This document shows positions 8,195 through 17,125 of a stretch of DNA of 64,000 bases, piece after piece (position 1 is the stretch's first letter; each line of letters opens with the position of its first letter). The stretch is from Hydrogenimonas sp. SS33. Lineage in GTDB: Bacteria; Campylobacterota; Campylobacteria; Campylobacterales; Hydrogenimonadaceae. A program made the position numbers and the translations under genes. The stretch covers positions 1,365,501 through 1,429,500 of the forward strand of contig NZ_AP026369.1 of NCBI RefSeq assembly GCF_040436365.1. The letters run 5' to 3'. A model generated the notes under the pieces. That model made no database searches. It was not told the DNA's origin and worked only from the letters and a program-made list of their open reading frames with translations.

Positions 8195-9313
8195 GTGGAC
8201 AGTTACGAATTTTCCGAATTGATGAAAAAACTGAAAACCAAACTCGACAATATCCGCAACATCGTCAAACCTGACGAAATCCGCAAACGCCTTGACGAGA
8301 TCGCCAAAATGGAGATGGAGGAGAATTTCTGGAGTGACGCGAAACGGGCGGGGGAGATCCAGAAGGAAAAGAACCGTCTGGAGCGGCTTCTGAAAAAGTA
8401 CGAAGAGGCCGAAAGCGCCGTCAACGACGCCCTGGAGCTTTTCGAAATGGCCACCGAGGAGAAGGATGAGGAGACCCTTCAGACCCTCTTCGAGGAGGCG
8501 CCCCAGATCGAGGAGCGGGTCAACAAGGTCGAGATCGAGGTGATGCTCAGCGGGCCCCACGACGCCAACAACGCCATCGTCACGATCCACCCGGGTGCGG
8601 GCGGTACCGAGAGCCAGGACTGGGCCAGCATCCTCTACCGGATGTACCTGCGCTGGGCGGAGCGCCACGGCTTCAAGGTCGAAACTCTCGACTACCAGCC
8701 CGGTGAAGAGGCGGGCATCAAGGATGTAAGCTTCATCATCAAGGGGGAGAACGCCTACGGCTACCTCAAGGCCGAAAACGGCGTCCACCGGCTGGTGCGC
8801 ATCAGCCCCTTCGATTCCAACGCCAGGCGCCACACCTCCTTTACGTCGGTGATGGTCTCCCCCGAAATCGACGACGACATCGACATCGAGATCGAGGACA
8901 AGGACCTGCGCATCGACACCTACCGCGCTTCCGGCGCGGGGGGCCAGCACGTCAACAAGACCGAAAGCGCCATCCGCATCACCCATATCCCCACCGGCGT
9001 CGTGGTCCAGTGCCAGAACGACCGTTCACAGCACAAGAACAAGGCGACGGCGATGAAGATGCTCAAATCCCGCCTCTACGAACTGGAGCTTGAGAAAAAA
9101 CGGGCCGAAGCGGAAGGGGTGGAAAAAAGCGACATCGGCTGGGGGCACCAGATTCGAAGCTACGTTCTCGCCCCCTACCAGCAGGTCAAGGACCTGCGCA
9201 GCGGCCAGGCCTTCAGCAATGTCGACGCCATCCTCGACGGCGACATCGACAAGCTCATCGAAGGGGTGCTGGTCGCCGAAGCGGAGAAGCAGAGCGGCGA
9301 AAAGAGCGAGTAA
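8195..9313 (+). CDS. prfB: Peptide chain release factor 2
   Basis: RF2 recognises UGA and UAA stop codons. The catalytic GGQ is in [13 protein letters not shown] near residue 250, and the stop-codon recognition region is intact. GTG at 8195 ([13 protein letters not shown]) is chosen because AAGGA lies six bases upstream and the N-terminus matches relatives; an in-frame GTG at 8171 would add eight residues without such a site. The frame is continuous, so the programmed UGA frameshift of E. coli prfB is absent. Length is about 372 aa. Confidence 0.96.
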   Translation: MDSYEFSELMKKLKTKLDNIRNIVKPDEIRKRLDEIAKMEMEENFWSDAKRAGEIQKEKNRLERLLKKYEEAESAVNDALELFEMATEEKDEETLQTLFEEAPQIEERVNKVEIEVMLSGPHDANNAIVTIHPGAGGTESQDWASILYRMYLRWAERHGFKVETLDYQPGEEAGIKDVSFIIKGENAYGYLKAENGVHRLVRISPFDSNARRHTSFTSVMVSPEIDDDIDIEIEDKDLRIDTYRASGAGGQHVNKTESAIRITHIPTGVVVQCQNDRSQHKNKATAMKMLKSRLYELELEKKRAEAEGVEKSDIGWGHQIRSYVLAPYQQVKDLRSGQAFSNVDAILDGDIDKLIEGVLVAEAEKQSGEKSE

Positions 9314-9314
9314 G

Positions 9315-9530
9315 ACCAATCCCCATCCATTAGAAGAGATCGGGTTCGTCTGTTTGGCACGCGGGGGTGCGATTTGCCCTTCGGGACGCGGCCTCTTGCC
9401 TAAAAACCGCTAATGCCTGCGGCACCCTACGGGCACGCGCGGTTTTCTTGACGGCAAGAGGCCGCTCAAATCGCAACGCTACCCAAACAGACACCCCCGA
9501 TCTCTTGTTAGGTATGGGTTGGGGATTGGT
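9315..9530. repeat. 216-bp near-palindromic element
   Basis: The outer arms pair over nearly 50 bp: the left end starts ACCAATCCCCAT and the right end is TTGGGGATTGGT, with AAGAGATCGGG and GTCTGTTTGG also repeated in inverse orientation. The inner arms share GCGATTTG, GGCCTCTTGCC and AAAACCGC. The centre is CTGCGGCACCCTACGGGCAC. No coding potential is seen. It fills the gap between the convergent prfB and tolC-like genes and could act as a two-way terminator; the size and end-to-end inverted repeat also suggest a MITE-like element. It is not the same sequence as the 3744 element. Confidence 0.8.
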
Positions 9531-9543
9531 ATAACGGGCCCCT

Positions 9544-10887
9544 TCAGCGCCCGACGGCGTGGTCGAGCCGCGCCAGGGCGATGTAGGTGTCGAAATAGCT
9601 GTTGACCAGCGCCGCCAAAGCGGCGATGTAGTCCTGCTGGGCGCTTTTGAGCTCCAGGAAATCGGCCAGGCCGTTTTCGTACCGTTTGGACGCCTGATGG
9701 AGCTTCTCTCTGGCGGTATGTGCGATGACGCTATCCAATCGCACATTCTCTTCGCTTCGCTTGAGAGCCAGCCACGCCTCCGTCACCTCCTCCTGGACCG
9801 TGAGTTTCAAACGCTGCACCTCCGACACGGCTTTTAAATGCAGCGCTTTCGCCTCTTCAAGGCGCGCGTCACTGCGAAATCCTTCAAAGAGGTTCCACCG
9901 CAAAGCCACCACCCCCCTGGCGTCGTTTTCGGGCAGGCTCATCGCAAGGTCGTCATCCACATACTGCGCCCCCGCGTCCGCCTCCAGGCCGATGGTGGGC
10001 AGGTACTCCCCCTCTACGGCGCGGATGCGTGCGGCTTCGCTTCGGGCCCGATGTTTCAGGCTTTCAATCGCGAAGCGGTGCCGCCACGCAAAACCGGTCA
10101 GCGCCTGCAGATTCGAGGGTACCGGCGGCAGGCGCTCGGCCAGCCGCTCCCACACCAGGTCGGGCATGGCGAGGCGGTACGCTCCCTCGGCAATCGCGCC
10201 GCCCACGGCCCGCTCCAACGCCGCGCGCAGCCGCTGCACGTCAAAACGCACATTCTGCAAGTCCCGCCTCGCCCGTGCCAGCTCCACTTTCGCGTCGCTG
10301 ACGTCGATGATGGTGCGGATGCCCGCTTTGAGGTACTTTTGGGCGCGGTAGAGCTGCTGTTGGCGCAGCTCCACACCCTTTTGGCGCACCCGCACCAGGC
10401 TTTTTGCCTTCAGCACCGCGTAATAGGCCTCTTTGACTTCCAGAATCTTGTCGGAAACCCGCTGGTAAAGCGCCGCACCGCTCGCTTTTTGCAGCGCCTC
10501 GGCGGCTTCGACCGTCCCGCCGGTCTTTCCGAAATCCCACAGCAACTGCGAAACGCTCAAACGTCCCGCCAACAGCGCCGCATCCTGCGATATGTCCCCC
10601 TTGAAACGGGCGGTGCTCCCACCCGTGTTTGCGGTGAGGTCGAGCCGGGGCAGGTAGCCCGCTTTGGCGCTTTTTAGGCGCATCTTCGCCGCTTCCACGT
10701 CAAGGCGCGCGCTTTGCAGGTCGGGGCTTTTTTTCAAAGCGGTCGCTACCAGGTCGTCGAGGGTGACGGTGGTCCCGGCGGCGAAAAGGGAGAGGGGTAG
10801 GAGAAGGAGGAGAGAGTAAACGGTGAACAGTGAACGGTGAACGATGAACGGGAAGAGTTTTTTTGCGAATCCGCTCATATTACGCAT
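9544..10887 (-). CDS. TolC-family outer-membrane efflux protein
   Basis: This 447-aa protein has a signal peptide (hydrophobic core LLLLLPLSLFAAG) and two outer-membrane-efflux repeats with long helices (LDDLVATALKKSPDL; YLKAGIRTIIDVSDAKVELA; YENGLADFLELKSAQQDY). It should form the outer-membrane duct of the RND pump encoded just upstream. The ATG at 10887 lies inside the last codons of the inner-membrane pump gene (8-nt overlap), so translation is probably coupled. The signal peptide contains VHRSLFTVYS, encoded by five tandem 7-nt repeats; a change of one unit would shift the frame. Confidence 0.92.
   Translation of the reverse strand: MRNMSGFAKKLFPFIVHRSLFTVYSLLLLLPLSLFAAGTTVTLDDLVATALKKSPDLQSARLDVEAAKMRLKSAKAGYLPRLDLTANTGGSTARFKGDISQDAALLAGRLSVSQLLWDFGKTGGTVEAAEALQKASGAALYQRVSDKILEVKEAYYAVLKAKSLVRVRQKGVELRQQQLYRAQKYLKAGIRTIIDVSDAKVELARARRDLQNVRFDVQRLRAALERAVGGAIAEGAYRLAMPDLVWERLAERLPPVPSNLQALTGFAWRHRFAIESLKHRARSEAARIRAVEGEYLPTIGLEADAGAQYVDDDLAMSLPENDARGVVALRWNLFEGFRSDARLEEAKALHLKAVSEVQRLKLTVQEEVTEAWLALKRSEENVRLDSVIAHTAREKLHQASKRYENGLADFLELKSAQQDYIAALAALVNSYFDTYIALARLDHAVGR
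10815..10849. repeat. Five-unit heptamer array inside the tolC-like signal-peptide coding region
   Basis: Plus-strand units are agtaaac, ggtgaac, agtgaac, ggtgaac, gatgaac, that is GTTCACC/T-type heptamers on the coding strand. They encode roughly residues 13-24 of the TolC-like protein. Seven is not a multiple of three, so gain or loss of a unit would disrupt the protein. Confidence 0.88.
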
Positions 10888-13800
10888 GGTCGCCTCCGAA
10901 GCGCTCTTTGAGCCGCTGCAACACGACGAAGAGGACGGGGGTGAGCAGGAAGGTCAGCAGCGTCGACATCGCCATGCCGCCGAAGACCGCGGTCCCCAGG
11001 GAGTGGCGTGAGGCGGCGCCGGCGCCGCTGGCGAAGACCAGAGGCAGGATGCCCAGCAAAAAGGCCAGCACCGTCATCAGGATGGCCCGCATCCGAAGCA
11101 CCGACGCCTCCACGGCGCTCTCGACGATCCCTTTGCCCTTCTCCCGCAGCTCCTTGGCGAACTCCACGACCAAAATGGCATTCTTGCTCGCCATGCCGAT
11201 CAGCAGCACCAGGCCGATCTGGGTGTAGATGTCATTAAGCAGCCCCGCCATCATGTTGGCCCCCAGGGCGCCCAGCATCACCACCGGAATGGGGAGCATG
11301 ATCATCAGCGGCGTCAGCCAGCTCTCGTACTGCGCCGCCAGCACCAGGTAGACCATCAGCAGCGAGAGCATGAAGATATAAAGCGCCGCATTGCCCGCCT
11401 CCTTCTCCTGGCGCGTCAGGCCGGCATAGTCGTAGGCGACCTCCTTGGGAAGCACTTTCGCCGCCGTCTCCTCGATGGCGGCGATCGCGTCGGCGGAGCT
11501 GAAGCCTCTTTGCATCGCGTGCATACCGTTGATAGCGATGGAGGGGTAGCCGTTGAAACGGGTGATGGCGTTGGGCCCGGTGGTGGTTTTGAGCGTCACG
11601 AGGGTGCCAAGCGGAATCATCTCCCCCTTGCCGTTTTGCACAAAAAGCCCCTTGATGTCGCCGATTTTAGCCCGGAATTTCGGTGCCGCCTGCAAAAAGA
11701 CGCGGTAGGTCTTGCCGAATTTGTTGAAGTCGTTGACGTAGTAGGAGCCCAGATAGGTCTGCAGCGCCGCGAAGAGGTCGCTCAGTTTCACACCAAGCGA
11801 AAAGACTTTGTCCCGGTCGACGATCACCTCGATCTGGGGGTAGTCGCTGCTGTAGGTGGTGTAGGCCGAAGCGATCCTCGGGTCGGCGTTGAGCGCTTTT
11901 ATAAAGCTCTGTGCGACCTTTTCAAACCGTTTTCGCGGCAGCGCCCCGACATTCTCCAGCCGCACGTCGAAACCGCCGGTGGCGGAGATGCCCGGAATGG
12001 AGGGGACGCCGAAAATCCGCACCGTCGTATCAGGCACCGCTTTGGCGCACTTGGCCTGCAGCGTCTGAATGAGAGCATCAACGGAGGTTTCTGGCGTCGT
12101 GCGCTTGTCCCAGTCGTCCAGAATGATATAGAGCGTCCCGCCCGAGGAGTCCACCACCCCCGTGACGGTGTTGTAGCCGCTGATCGTCACCACATCCTTC
12201 ACGCCCGGCGTGTCGCGGATGACCTCCGTCAGCCGTTTTGTCCGTTTCTCCAGATACTTGAGACTGGTGCCGGGGGTCATGTTGACGGTGGCGATCAGTG
12301 TCCCCTGGTCTTCGTCGGGTAAAAAGCCGGTCGAGAGGGTTTTGAAGACGAGGTAGGTCGCCGCCAGCAGGGCCACGTAGAGCCCCAGCACGGCCCAGCG
12401 GTAGCGCACGAGGGCCTCCACCAGCTTCGCATACCACCGCTTCAGCCCCTCCAGCGCCCGGTTGAAGGCGCCGAAAAAGCCTTTGCTCTTCTCCTGGCGG
12501 TGCTTGAGGATCGTCGCCGCCAGCGCCGGGGAGAGGGTGAGCGCCACGACGGCGGAGATGAGCACCGAAAAGGCGATAGTCATAGCGAACTGCCGGTAGA
12601 GCGCGCCGGAGATGCCGGGAATGAAGGCGACGGGGATGAAGACCGCCAGCAGCACCAGCGTCGTGGAGATGACGGGGGCGAAGATCTCCTTCATCGCCAG
12701 CGCCGTCGCCTCCCTCACCCCCATGTCGGGATGTTTTTCCAGGTTGGCTTCCACGTTTTCCACCACCAAAATCGCGTCGTCGACGACGATGCCGATGGCG
12801 AGAATCAGCCCGAACAGCGTCAGCAGGTTGATGCCAAAGCCCGCCATCTCCAGAAAGGCGAAGGTACCGATGAGCGACACCGGAATCGCCAGGGCCGGAA
12901 TGATGGTGGCGCGCAGCGACTGCAGAAAGAGAAAGACTACCAGCAGCACGAGCGCCAGCGCCTCGAAGAGGGTGTGGACCACCTCTTCGATGGAGGAGCG
13001 GACGAATTTGGTGGTGTCGTAGGTCGGGCGCACGACAATATCTTTGGGAAAGCGCTTTTTGAGCTCTTCGAGCTTTTTGTCGATGGCCGCCGCCGACGCC
13101 AGCGCGTTGGCGCCCGGAAGCAGGAAGATGCCCAGTCCCGCGGAAGATTTGCCGTTGAGCGTGGCCGACGAGGTGTAACTCTCCGCCCCCAGCTCCACCC
13201 GCGCCACATCCCGCAGCCGCACTTTCGAGCCGTCGTCGTTCTGGCGGATGACGATATTTTTGAACTCCTCCGGATCGTCCAGCCGCGTCTTGGCGATGAG
13301 CGTGAAACGGTAGCGCCCCTGCTGTTTGATGAGGGTCTCCCCCACGGTCCCCAGCGACACCTGCAGGTTCTGCTCCTTCACGGCGGCGATGACATCCCCC
13401 ACCCGCACATGCAGCGCCGCCAGCCGCTCCGGGTCGAGCCAGATGCGCATGGCATAGCGCTTTTCGCCGAAGATCACCACATCGCTGACTCCCTGCACCC
13501 GCTTGAGCTCTTCGACGATGTTCAGGGCGGCGAAGTTGGAGAGGAAGAGGGCGTCACGGCGCGGGTCCTCGGAGGTGACGGCCAGAATCTCCAGCATCGA
13601 GGAGGAGATCTTCTTCGTCACGACCCCCCGCTGCTTCACCGCCTCCGGCAGGGCCGGCATCGCCTGGGAGAGACGGTTTTGCACATCCACCGCCGCCGTA
13701 TCCAGGTCTGTCGAAAGGTCGAAATAGCACTTGATCGTCGATGAGCCGTCGGAGGCGGAGGTGGACTCCATGTAAATCATCCCCTCGGTGCCGTTGAGCT

Positions 13801-14005
13801 TTTCCTCGATGGGGGCGGTCAGCTGCTTCTCGACCGCTTCGGCGCTGCCGCCGGGGAAAGTCGCCTGCACCTGCACCACCGGCGGCACGATCTGGGGAAA
13901 CTGGGCCACGGGAAGCACCCGCATGGCGATGAGCCCCACCAGCACGATGAGGATGGAGATCACTTTGGCCACGACGGGCCGGCGGATGAAAAAGAGGGAG
14001 AACAT
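10880..14005 (-). CDS. RND efflux pump inner-membrane transporter (AcrB/HAE1 family)
   Basis: This 1041-aa protein has the duplicated RND layout of twelve membrane segments and two large periplasmic loops. The proton-relay aspartates of TM4 are present in GIVVDDAILVVENVE. The N-terminus (FFIRRPVVAKVISILIVLVG) and PGGSAEAVEKQLTAPIEEKL are typical of hydrophobe/amphiphile exporters rather than heavy-metal pumps. It uses the proton gradient to extrude lipophilic compounds through the TolC partner downstream. It overlaps the adaptor stop codon by one base (14005). Confidence 0.95.
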   Translation of the reverse strand: MFSLFFIRRPVVAKVISILIVLVGLIAMRVLPVAQFPQIVPPVVQVQATFPGGSAEAVEKQLTAPIEEKLNGTEGMIYMESTSASDGSSTIKCYFDLSTDLDTAAVDVQNRLSQAMPALPEAVKQRGVVTKKISSSMLEILAVTSEDPRRDALFLSNFAALNIVEELKRVQGVSDVVIFGEKRYAMRIWLDPERLAALHVRVGDVIAAVKEQNLQVSLGTVGETLIKQQGRYRFTLIAKTRLDDPEEFKNIVIRQNDDGSKVRLRDVARVELGAESYTSSATLNGKSSAGLGIFLLPGANALASAAAIDKKLEELKKRFPKDIVVRPTYDTTKFVRSSIEEVVHTLFEALALVLLVVFLFLQSLRATIIPALAIPVSLIGTFAFLEMAGFGINLLTLFGLILAIGIVVDDAILVVENVEANLEKHPDMGVREATALAMKEIFAPVISTTLVLLAVFIPVAFIPGISGALYRQFAMTIAFSVLISAVVALTLSPALAATILKHRQEKSKGFFGAFNRALEGLKRWYAKLVEALVRYRWAVLGLYVALLAATYLVFKTLSTGFLPDEDQGTLIATVNMTPGTSLKYLEKRTKRLTEVIRDTPGVKDVVTISGYNTVTGVVDSSGGTLYIILDDWDKRTTPETSVDALIQTLQAKCAKAVPDTTVRIFGVPSIPGISATGGFDVRLENVGALPRKRFEKVAQSFIKALNADPRIASAYTTYSSDYPQIEVIVDRDKVFSLGVKLSDLFAALQTYLGSYYVNDFNKFGKTYRVFLQAAPKFRAKIGDIKGLFVQNGKGEMIPLGTLVTLKTTTGPNAITRFNGYPSIAINGMHAMQRGFSSADAIAAIEETAAKVLPKEVAYDYAGLTRQEKEAGNAALYIFMLSLLMVYLVLAAQYESWLTPLMIMLPIPVVMLGALGANMMAGLLNDIYTQIGLVLLIGMASKNAILVVEFAKELREKGKGIVESAVEASVLRMRAILMTVLAFLLGILPLVFASGAGAASRHSLGTAVFGGMAMSTLLTFLLTPVLFVVLQRLKERFGGDHA

Positions 14006-15147
14006 CAGCGCGTCCCGTTTTCGTCGTTTCGCGTCACGGGGCGCACACGCATCCCCTCATGCAGACCGGCGACCTCTTCGGTCACGATCCTCTCCCCCGC
14101 TTTCAGCTCCCCCTTTTGGGGGATGACCAGCTCCTCGGAGGAGAAGAGGGGCACCACCCGCGCTTTGCGCAGCGTGTCGTTGTTATCGAGGCGGTAGACG
14201 AAGCCCCCCTCCTGGTCATAGAAGAGCCAGTCGGGATGCAGGGCGATGGTCTCGAAGCGCCCCAGCAGCAGATGTACCTCGACGAAGGTGCCGGGCAGCA
14301 CCAGGTTCTTCGGGTTTTCCACCACGGCCCGCATTGCCACGGTGCCGGTGGAGGGGTCGGTTTCGTTGTCGATGAAGTCGACGCGCCCTTTGAGCGTCAC
14401 GATGGGGGCGCCCTCTTTCTGGGCGACGGTGACGTTGACTTCGGGCAACGGCTCTTTGGCATACTTTTTCATCAGCGCCACTTCGTGGTCGGCGGGGTGG
14501 AAATTGACGTAGAGCCTGTCGGCCTTGACGATGTGCGCCAGCACCGTGCTGGGCTTGACCACGTTGCCGGGCAGCACCAGCGGCTTGCCGATGATGCCGT
14601 CGATGGGGGCACGGACATCGCAGTAGGAGCGCTGCAGCTTCTCCTTTTCCAGCGCCGCCCTGTCGGCCTTGACGACCGCCTTCATTTCCGCCACCGCCGC
14701 TTTGAGCTGGTCGAACTTGGCCCGCGGCGCCAACTGCTCTTTGACAAGCGGGGCGTAGCGGCGCATTTCGGCCCTGGCCAGCGCCAGGGAAGCCAGGTCT
14801 TTTTGCAGCAGCCCTTCGGTGCGCGTCACCGCCGCGTCGTATTCGCTGGGATCGATGCGAAAGAGAAGCTCCCCTTCATGCACCCGCGAGCCGGGCTTGA
14901 AAAGCCACGCCTGCAGGGGGCCGCCGACACGGGCGACGAGCCGTACGTCGTCCACCGCTTCGCTCTTGCCCGGAAACTTCAGCCAGACCTCGTGGGGTTT
15001 TCGCTCGAGTCTCTGCACCTGTACCGCCGGCGGCTGCGGAGGCTTCGCTTTTTTCTCGTTTCCACCCTTATTGCCCGCGCCGCACCCCTGTAAAACCGCT
15101 GCCACGACCCAGGCATAAAAAAGGCTCTTGAAAATTTCCCGCATCAC
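14005..15147 (-). CDS. RND efflux periplasmic adaptor lipoprotein (AcrA-like)
   Basis: This 380-aa protein has a lipoprotein signal (VAAVLQGCGAG), a lipoyl/barrel-sandwich domain split around a coiled-coil hairpin (about residues 90-160) and a C-terminal beta-barrel (AIVTLKGRVDFIDNETDPSTGT). It bridges the RND pump and TolC-like duct. It is first in a three-gene operon and is divergent from the small Cys-containing gene. No regulator gene is adjacent. Confidence 0.93.
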   Translation of the reverse strand: MMREIFKSLFYAWVVAAVLQGCGAGNKGGNEKKAKPPQPPAVQVQRLERKPHEVWLKFPGKSEAVDDVRLVARVGGPLQAWLFKPGSRVHEGELLFRIDPSEYDAAVTRTEGLLQKDLASLALARAEMRRYAPLVKEQLAPRAKFDQLKAAVAEMKAVVKADRAALEKEKLQRSYCDVRAPIDGIIGKPLVLPGNVVKPSTVLAHIVKADRLYVNFHPADHEVALMKKYAKEPLPEVNVTVAQKEGAPIVTLKGRVDFIDNETDPSTGTVAMRAVVENPKNLVLPGTFVEVHLLLGRFETIALHPDWLFYDQEGGFVYRLDNNDTLRKARVVPLFSSEELVIPQKGELKAGERIVTEEVAGLHEGMRVRPVTRNDENGTR

Positions 15148-15264
15148 TCCCCTTCAAAACCGCTATTTTTCGTGATAGTTTACCTAATTTTATCTTACGG
15201 GTGTATTTTTGAACGGCCCGGTATGGTATGATTTATGCATTCTTTTTTCTTTTCGGAGAGAGTT

Positions 15265-15489
15265 ATGAGCGGATGGACATGCTCCCACCAGGTCGGAAGC
15301 CTCTGCGATCTTCTGAACCGCCCCTGCGAACCGGGCATCAAAGGGTGCACCCTCTACGGCAAAGCGCTCTTCGCCGACCCGGCCACCCCTTCCAACGAAG
15401 CGGTCGCCAGGCGGGAAGCGATGCGAAAGCAAAAAGAGCAGGAAGAGGAGATGCGGCGCTTGATGGAAGAGGCCAAAAAGGGGTTTTGA
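15265..15489 (+). CDS. Small conserved-looking Cys/His protein of unknown function
   Basis: A 74-aa protein starting MSGWTCSHQVGSLCDLL. Four Cys and one His (WTCSHQ, LCDLLNRPC, KGCTLYG) lie in the first 35 residues and look like a metal-binding or Fe-S cluster, followed by a charged helix ending MRRLMEEAKKGF. The ATG at 15265 is chosen because GGAGAG precedes it; an in-frame ATG at 15235 would add ten residues. It lies 21 nt upstream of the chemoreceptor gene. I recall similar short proteins in Campylobacterota, but no function is known to me. Confidence 0.7.
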   Translation: MSGWTCSHQVGSLCDLLNRPCEPGIKGCTLYGKALFADPATPSNEAVARREAMRKQKEQEEEMRRLMEEAKKGF

Positions 15490-15510
15490 CCCCGATAGAG
15501 AGGAAACACA

Positions 15511-17106
15511 ATGCTACAAACGATACGCGGTAAATTTCTCGCCATGCTCCTGCTCTCCTTTCTTTTCGGTGCCGTTGCCATCGGAAGTTATCTCTTCCAC
15601 GCTTTCGACCGCGTCGTTTCGGATATGACGGCGTCCAACATCCAGACCCTCGGACAGACCATCTTCACCGCCGTGCGAAAGAGCATGGATGCGGGCGATC
15701 CGGCGGTGGTGGAAAAGACGCTTCATGAGATCAAACAGATTCCGGGCATCAAAAGCATCGATATCGCCAAATCGAAAGCCGTCATCGAACTCTTCGGCCT
15801 AAAAGCGCAACCTTCGAAAGATCCGGCGATTCTTGAAGTGTTCCGTGACAAACAAAGAAAGCTGTTTGACACTTACCGCTCCGGGTTGCACGAAAAGCGG
15901 CTTCTCGACCCCCTCAGGGCCGACAAAAGCTGCCTTTCCTGCCATGTCAACGCCAAGGAGGGCGATGTGCTGGGAGTGATGGATGTGTCGATTTCCATGC
16001 AAAAAAGCGACCGGGAAATCAGGCGGCTGGAGTGGTCCGTTGCCGCGGTGATGGCGGCCGCCACGATCGCTGCCATCGGGATCTTTCTCCTCTTTTTTGG
16101 GAAAAACCTTTTCAAACCGCTTGAGATCATGCGCCGGCGGGCCGAAGATATCGCCGGCGGAGAGGGGGACCTGACCCGCCGTCTTCATTTTGTCAAAAAC
16201 GACGAAATCGGCCAGGTGGGCCGGTGGATCGACGCTTTTATAGAGAAGGTGCACGACGCCATCGCCAAGGCCAAACAGGCCAGCCACAAAAATATCGATC
16301 GGGTCAACCATCTGCAACAGGAACTCGATATGGTGGAAAAGCGCTCCGGTACAACAATGGAAACGGTGAAAAAGAGCGTCGCCAGCGCCAAAGAGGTGGC
16401 GGCGAACCTGAACGAGACAATGGAAAAGATCAAAGAGAGCTCCAGCCACGTGCAAGCCGCAAAGAACCGAATCGGCGGCATCGGGGAGGAGATGGAGCGG
16501 CTCATCGCCCAGGTGCAACAGCAATCGGACGCGGGTATGGAGATGGCCGACCGGCTCAAAGGATTGACCGCCAACGCCGATTCTGCGAAGCAGGTGCTGC
16601 AATCGATCGAAGAGATCGCGGAGCAGACCAACCTGCTGGCGCTCAACGCCGCCATCGAGGCGGCCCGGGCGGGCGCGCACGGAAGAGGGTTCGCCGTCGT
16701 GGCCGACGAAGTGCGCAAACTGGCGGAACAGACCCAAAAGAGCCTGACCGAGATCGACGCAACCATCGGATCGATGATACAAAACATCGCCGATACCAGC
16801 GACATGATGAGCCGAAACGCCCGGGAGATTCAAACATTGAGCCAAGCGGCAGAAGCGACCCGGCAGAGGACGGATGAAGCGGTTGTCTTCATGGCCGATG
16901 TCCAGAGAGTGAGTGACAAGACGGTCAGAATGGCCGAATCCCTTATCGCCCGTCTCGACAAAACGGCCGGGGAGATCGATGCGATCGAAGCCCATATGGA
17001 AGGTAATCTCAAAAATATCGATGCCATTCGCACACTGGGCAGAGAGATCCGGCGCATCGCCAGCGAGCTCAACGATGTGCTCGATGCATTCAAAACCTCG
17101 GCATAA
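15511..17106 (+). CDS. Methyl-accepting chemotaxis protein with periplasmic c-type haem motif
   Basis: This 531-aa receptor has TM1 at about residues 9-30, a periplasmic domain of about 140 residues, TM2 at about 172-195, a HAMP domain ([23 protein letters not shown]) and a signalling domain with the hairpin-tip [21 protein letters not shown] and [23 protein letters not shown] at residues 141-145 is a CxxCH haem c site just before TM2, so the sensor may detect redox state, NO or O2 through haem. It is separated from the downstream FadL-type gene by 19 nt. Cytochrome c maturation would be needed for function. Confidence 0.93.
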   Translation: MLQTIRGKFLAMLLLSFLFGAVAIGSYLFHAFDRVVSDMTASNIQTLGQTIFTAVRKSMDAGDPAVVEKTLHEIKQIPGIKSIDIAKSKAVIELFGLKAQPSKDPAILEVFRDKQRKLFDTYRSGLHEKRLLDPLRADKSCLSCHVNAKEGDVLGVMDVSISMQKSDREIRRLEWSVAAVMAAATIAAIGIFLLFFGKNLFKPLEIMRRRAEDIAGGEGDLTRRLHFVKNDEIGQVGRWIDAFIEKVHDAIAKAKQASHKNIDRVNHLQQELDMVEKRSGTTMETVKKSVASAKEVAANLNETMEKIKESSSHVQAAKNRIGGIGEEMERLIAQVQQQSDAGMEMADRLKGLTANADSAKQVLQSIEEIAEQTNLLALNAAIEAARAGAHGRGFAVVADEVRKLAEQTQKSLTEIDATIGSMIQNIADTSDMMSRNAREIQTLSQAAEATRQRTDEAVVFMADVQRVSDKTVRMAESLIARLDKTAGEIDAIEAHMEGNLKNIDAIRTLGREIRRIASELNDVLDAFKTSA

Positions 17107-17125
17107 ACCCACACAAAGGCAGACG

